Translations under genes and position numbers: made by a program | In this document: one piece after another, positions 24,779 to 28,380 of the stretch | Layout: each line of letters opens with the position of its first letter | How positions within the stretch are numbered: position 1 is the first letter of the stretch | The notes under the pieces: generated by a model | Databases searched by the model: none | Told to the model about the DNA's origin: nothing | The model's input: the letters and a program-made list of their open reading frames with translations, nothing else | DNA from: CAYMCV01 sp964389005 | GTDB taxonomy: Bacteria; Bacillota; Clostridia; Lachnospirales; Lachnospiraceae | Reading direction: 5' to 3' | DNA length: 28,380 nt | NCBI GenBank assembly: GCA_964389005.1 | Contig: CAYMCV010000019.1 | Span: forward strand, 1-28,380

Positions 24779-25864
24779 TTATAGAATCATATCAATATGT
24801 ATCGAATGTTCAGTCGATAAATCAATCATTTGCGTGCCGCATTGCACAATGGGTTTCGAAAGATTCTGCCGATTAATGAAGACAATACGTCCTTCTGAAC
24901 CGTTGCTTAATCGAACCTCGGTATGCAGATATGTATTCACAACATTCTCGAGGAACGTCATAATGTAGTGTGCATCATATTTCTGTAAACCTTCACTCTC
25001 AAATAATTCAATGACACGGAACGGACACAAGGGACCGCGATAGATTCTTGCGGATGTCATAGCGTCGTAAACGTCAACAATGGAAACCGCTTTGGCAAAG
25101 CGGTCGATTTTATCTGCGGAAAGACCGAGCGGATAACCTGTGGCATCGCATTTTTCATGATGCATCAGAGCAGAGTTGATAATATGTACATCGACATTCT
25201 GTTTCTTAAGTATATTGTAACCTTCGAGCGTGTGCGTTTTTACCACGTTATATTCATAGTCGGTCAGCTTGGCAGGTTTTTTGATGATGGCATCGGGTAT
25301 TTTGAGTTTGCCGATATCATGTAATAAGCCGCATAAGGTTAATAATTCGGTTTCTTCCGTGGACCATTTGAGCCATCCTGCGAACACATTGCAGATGAGG
25401 GCAACATTCATGGAATGCGCATAGGTCAAGTCGTCATACTGACGCATGTTATGAAGCATGTCGAATACGCCGAAAGATTTCTTGGCATACTCAAGTAATG
25501 AGAGGGCGTCCGATAACAATTCCTTCGTATCGACAACGGCATTCTTCTCAACGATATCATTAATTGAATTCCGAAAATCCGAAATACCTTGGTCAAAATG
25601 AATCCGAAACTCCTTAAACTCCTGGCTGGAACGAATTATTTCCGACTTGGATAAATCTTCCTCGGGAGCGGCAGGCAACGGAATGGCGACATCCTGTGTT
25701 GCGTCTTCAATGCGCACACTTAAGATGGAATAGAATTCCAAACGTGTAATGGCTCGGTCGGTTAAGACCAGACCTTTCGGAAGAATCATCTGACCGTTAT
25801 AGTTAAAAACATCCTCAGCGGTTACCATGCCGGGAATTAATTCCGAAGTTTGTAAGCGTTTCAT
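24779..25864 (-). CDS. HD-GYP domain protein, probable cyclic-di-GMP phosphodiesterase
   Basis: A 361-residue soluble protein. The N-terminal part (about 1-100) is a small domain of the type often found before HD-GYP domains. The HD-GYP domain (about 140-310) has YAHSMNVA (H150), LLHDIGK (H182, D183), KTHTLEGY, HHEKCDATGYPLGL with the GYP at 243-245, and VDVYDAMTS. These residues bind two metals and hydrolyse cyclic-di-GMP in active members. Key residues look intact, so activity is likely, but activity on other cyclic dinucleotides is possible. Start after AAAGGGGG; own promoter, divergent from metK. Confidence 0.9.
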   Translation of the reverse strand: MKRLQTSELIPGMVTAEDVFNYNGQMILPKGLVLTDRAITRLEFYSILSVRIEDATQDVAIPLPAAPEEDLSKSEIIRSSQEFKEFRIHFDQGISDFRNSINDIVEKNAVVDTKELLSDALSLLEYAKKSFGVFDMLHNMRQYDDLTYAHSMNVALICNVFAGWLKWSTEETELLTLCGLLHDIGKLKIPDAIIKKPAKLTDYEYNVVKTHTLEGYNILKKQNVDVHIINSALMHHEKCDATGYPLGLSADKIDRFAKAVSIVDVYDAMTSARIYRGPLCPFRVIELFESEGLQKYDAHYIMTFLENVVNTYLHTEVRLSNGSEGRIVFINRQNLSKPIVQCGTQMIDLSTEHSIHIDMIL

Positions 25865-25937
25865 GAGAAACCCCCTTTATACGGTGTAGGGCAAAGGTTT
25901 TAAGCCTAGTAAATATGCAGACTTTTAACCTATTGTA

Positions 25938-25966
25938 ATTATAATCAAGGACACGTCAAAAGTCAA
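25938..25966 (-). promoter_or_regulatory. Promoter of the HD-GYP gene
   Basis: On the minus strand: TTGACT, 17-bp spacer, perfect TATAAT. Its -35 lies only 22 bp from the -35 of the metK promoter on the other strand. Confidence 0.82.
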
Positions 25967-25988
25967 TTGAATAAATCGGTGAATCCAC

Positions 25989-26017
25989 TTGACAAGGGCT
26001 AGGGAAGGGAGTATATA
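25989..26017 (+). promoter_or_regulatory. Promoter of the SAM riboswitch and metK
   Basis: TTGACA, a 17-bp spacer and TATATA, about 38 bp upstream of the riboswitch aptamer. Confidence 0.8.
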
Positions 26018-26054
26018 TATGGAGTAATGTATTTTCAATTTCATATGATTTTTT

Positions 26055-26176
26055 CTCTTATTCAGAGTGGTGGAGGTACATAGGACCGATGAAGCCACGG
26101 CAACCCCTTAAGAAGGAAGGTGCCTACCTGAGCGAGTAAACATCATGTTCGTGCATGATGAGTCGAGCAATAAGAG
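26055..26176 (+). promoter_or_regulatory. SAM-I (S-box) riboswitch aptamer
   Basis: The sequence has the full conserved set: P1 strand CTCTTATTC, AGAGTGGTGGAGG, GACCGATGAAGCCACGGCAAC, AAGGTGCCTA, and GAGCGA with the closing AATAAGAG. P1 pairs CTCTTATT (26055-26062) with AATAAGAG (26169-26176). It senses S-adenosylmethionine and turns off the downstream synthase when SAM is high. Confidence 0.97.
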
Positions 26177-26199
26177 GATTTGATTATCAACCAATCGGG

Positions 26200-26221
26200 T
26201 CCGCTTATTAGCGGATTTTTT
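26200..26221 (+). terminator. Riboswitch-controlled terminator
   Basis: TCCGCT (26200-26205) with AGCGGA (26210-26215), loop TATT, then six T. Part of the hairpin, CTTATT (26204-26209), is complementary to AATAAG of P1, giving an antiterminator when SAM is absent. Confidence 0.94.
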
Positions 26222-26267
26222 GTTTTATTTACCAATCATTTTTAACGAGAAGAACGGAGGATTAAAG

Positions 26268-27458
26268 ATGGACAAGAGACTGTTTACTTCGGAGTCTGTT
26301 ACGGAAGGACATCCCGACAAAATGTGCGATGCGATTTCTGATGCGGTTTTGGACGCTTTGATGGCGCAAGACCCGATGAGCCGCGTGGCATGCGAAACCT
26401 GTACCAATACCGGATTTGTGTTGGTTATGGGCGAGATTACAACAAAGGCACAAATTGATATTACAAGCATCGTACGTGAAACTGTGAACGAAATCGGTTA
26501 TACCAAATCGGACTACGGATTCGATGGCAATACCTGCGCAGTAATGGTTGCGTTGGATCATCAGTCGGCTGATATTGCAATGGGTGTTGACAAGGCATTG
26601 GAAGCCAGAGAAGATAAAATGGACGATTCCGCAATCGATGCCATCGGAGCCGGCGACCAAGGCATGATGTTTGGTTATGCAACCAATGAAACCAATGAGT
26701 TTATGCCATATCCGATTTCATTGGCACACAAACTGACCCGTCAACTGACAGCGGTGAGAAAAGATGGGACGTTGCCATATCTTCGCCCGGACGGAAAGAG
26801 TCAGGTTACTGTAGAATATGACGAAAACGGTAAGCCGATTCGCTTGGAAGCGGTGGTTCTGTCCACACAACACGATCCGGATGTGACACAGGAACAGATA
26901 CATGCAGATATTCGTAAGTTTGTATTTGAACCGATTTTACCGAAGGAAATGTTGGACGAGAACACCAAATATTTTATCAACCCGACGGGACGTTTTGTCA
27001 TCGGCGGACCGAATGGAGATTCCGGTTTGACCGGTCGTAAGATTATTGTCGATACCTACGGCGGATATGCACGTCACGGCGGCGGCGCATTCTCCGGAAA
27101 AGACTGCACGAAGGTTGATCGTTCCGCAGCCTATGCGGCACGATATGTGGCAAAGAACATTGTTGCTGCAGGAATTGCGGATAAGTGCGAAATTCAGTTG
27201 TCTTATGCCATCGGAGTTGCGCACCCGATGTCAATCATGGTGGATACCTTCGGAACCGGAAAATTATCCGATGAGAAAATTGTGGAGCTGATACGAGATA
27301 ACTTCGATTTACGTCCGGCAGGTATCATAAAGATGCTTGATTTGCGTAGACCGATTTACAAACAAACAGCGGCATACGGACATTTCGGACGCGATGATTT
27401 GAATCTTCCTTGGGAAAAGACAGACCGTGCGAATGAACTAAAAAAATACTTGGCATAA
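26268..27458 (+). CDS. metK: S-adenosylmethionine synthetase
   Basis: A 396-residue enzyme making SAM from methionine and ATP. Motifs: TSESVTEGHPDK at the start, GAGDQGMMFGYA, and GGGAFSGKDCTKVDRSAAYAARYVAKN. The ATG at 26268 has GGAGG upstream and gives the standard length; an in-frame ATG at 26220 lies in the terminator and adds unrelated residues. It is regulated by the SAM-I riboswitch directly upstream, which closes a feedback loop on its own product. Confidence 0.97.
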   Translation: MDKRLFTSESVTEGHPDKMCDAISDAVLDALMAQDPMSRVACETCTNTGFVLVMGEITTKAQIDITSIVRETVNEIGYTKSDYGFDGNTCAVMVALDHQSADIAMGVDKALEAREDKMDDSAIDAIGAGDQGMMFGYATNETNEFMPYPISLAHKLTRQLTAVRKDGTLPYLRPDGKSQVTVEYDENGKPIRLEAVVLSTQHDPDVTQEQIHADIRKFVFEPILPKEMLDENTKYFINPTGRFVIGGPNGDSGLTGRKIIVDTYGGYARHGGGAFSGKDCTKVDRSAAYAARYVAKNIVAAGIADKCEIQLSYAIGVAHPMSIMVDTFGTGKLSDEKIVELIRDNFDLRPAGIIKMLDLRRPIYKQTAAYGHFGRDDLNLPWEKTDRANELKKYLA

Positions 27459-27479
27459 GTGAATATACAATTGCGAAAA

Positions 27480-27507
27480 AAGGGAATGTTGCTTGCGACA
27501 TTCCCTT
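27480..27507 (-). terminator. Hairpin between metK and dnaE, T run on minus strand only
   Basis: AAGGGAATGT (27480-27489) and ACATTCCCTT (27498-27507), a 10-bp stem with an 8-nt loop. Read on the plus strand it is followed by TT then A's; read on the minus strand it is followed by six T. It therefore looks like a terminator for antisense transcription, or a poor one for metK. Confidence 0.65.
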
Positions 27508-27576
27508 AAAAAATTCTTTCGGCAATCCTTGTTCTGGTGTATACTGTAAGAGACAGTGAGAACTCGGAGGCATACC

Positions 27577-28380
27577 ATGGCATTTGTACACTTACATACA
27601 CATACGGAATACAGTCTTTTAGACGGTTCCAACAAAATCAAAGAATATGTCAAGCGCGTCAAAGAACTCGGAATGGACAGTGCGGCAATTACGGATCACG
27701 GCGTGATGTACGGCGCGATTGATTTCTATAAAGCGGCACTTGCAGCGGAGATCAAACCCATTATCGGTTGTGAGGTTTATGTCGCGCCGAACTCACGATT
27801 CGATAAGGAACTGACGGGCGGAGAAGACAGATATTATCATCTTGTCTTGTTGGCTGAGAACAATACCGGTTATGCGAATTTAATGAAAATTGTCTCCAAG
27901 GGATTTACAGAGGGATATTACTATAAACCACGTGTTGATATGGAAGTTCTTAAAACCTACCATGAGGGAATTATTGCACTTTCGGCCTGCCTTGCCGGAG
28001 AAGTACAACGTTATATTACGAAGGGGTTGTATGACGAAGCGAAGAAAAGTGCACTGCGCTATCGGGATTGTTTTGGCGAAGGAAATTACTTTTTAGAATT
28101 ACAGGATCATGGAATTCCGGAGCAAAAAGAAGTCAATACGGCGCTGCTTCGCATGAGCGGGGAACTTGGCATCGAACTGGTAGCGACAAATGACATTCAT
28201 TACACCTATGCCGATGATGAGAAGCCGCATGACATTCTATTGTGTATGCAGACCGGCAAGCGATTGTCAGATACCGACCGTATGCGCTACGAGGGCGGGC
28301 AGTACTATGTAAAGAGTGAAATGGAAATGCGTCTGTTGTTCCCATATGCACAACAGGCGATAGAAAATACACAGAAAATC
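27577..28380 (+). CDS. dnaE: DNA polymerase III alpha subunit, N-terminal part (truncated by window edge)
   Basis: The frame stays open to the end of the window (268 codons). The start MAFVHLHTHTEYSLLDG is the PHP domain of DnaE, with AITDHGVMYGA and the later TNDIHYTYADDEKPHD metal-site region. DnaE is a replicative polymerase subunit. CGGAGG precedes the ATG at good spacing, and TATACT at 27540-27545 is a likely -10 with a weak -35. Confidence 0.95.
   Translation, partial: MAFVHLHTHTEYSLLDGSNKIKEYVKRVKELGMDSAAITDHGVMYGAIDFYKAALAAEIKPIIGCEVYVAPNSRFDKELTGGEDRYYHLVLLAENNTGYANLMKIVSKGFTEGYYYKPRVDMEVLKTYHEGIIALSACLAGEVQRYITKGLYDEAKKSALRYRDCFGEGNYFLELQDHGIPEQKEVNTALLRMSGELGIELVATNDIHYTYADDEKPHDILLCMQTGKRLSDTDRMRYEGGQYYVKSEMEMRLLFPYAQQAIENTQKI

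Overview
The window looks like chromosomal DNA from an anaerobic, spore-forming Firmicute, most likely a member of the Lachnospiraceae or a close relative. The evidence is the spoVT gene (a sporulation regulator very close to the Bacillus protein), a rubrerythrin, a SAM-I riboswitch in front of metK, a short alarmone synthetase, many Gram-positive promoters (TTGACA-17-TATAAT type), GGAGG ribosome sites, and moderately AT-rich DNA. I recognise no phage, transposase, CRISPR, tRNA or rRNA. The gene content is mostly ordinary chromosomal housekeeping with a few accessory islands.

Layout. 1-2334: the end of an alpha/beta hydrolase overlaps a LytTR regulator, which overlaps a DUF3021 membrane protein, followed at once by a PflX-type radical SAM protein. 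2519-5185: an orphan hybrid sensor kinase with one degenerate and one intact receiver. 5345-11137: a likely operon with a strong promoter, encoding an adenylation-carrier-reductase enzyme (NRPS-like carboxylic acid reductase), a two-helix small membrane protein, a 29-residue peptide overlapping both neighbours, and a GH3 glycosidase. 11205-14104: a feruloyl-esterase-like hydrolase, thioredoxin, rubrerythrin and an NAD-dependent epimerase-like protein. 14098-15078 (minus): a membrane-anchored M15 peptidase. 15200-16508: two overlapping genes of conserved but uncharacterised families. 16640-18554: spoVT, a convergent 88-residue acidic protein, and a short alarmone synthetase with a structured leader. 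19006-20217: a membrane-anchored protein with 18 uninterrupted heptads. 20282-21496 (minus): a Y-family DNA polymerase. 21684-23258: a LysM-G5-M23 peptidase. 23425-24717: murA. 24779-25864 (minus): an HD-GYP protein. 26055-28380: the SAM riboswitch, metK, and the start of dnaE.

The most interesting parts are the reductase operon with its doubly overlapping 29-codon gene, the near-identical GTAAACGGWGG motif placed on three promoters (one copy pairing with its own complement across the spoVT ribosome site), the three-hairpin leader of the alarmone synthetase, and the long-heptad membrane protein. None of these is proved to be a new system; they are readings of the sequence that can be tested.
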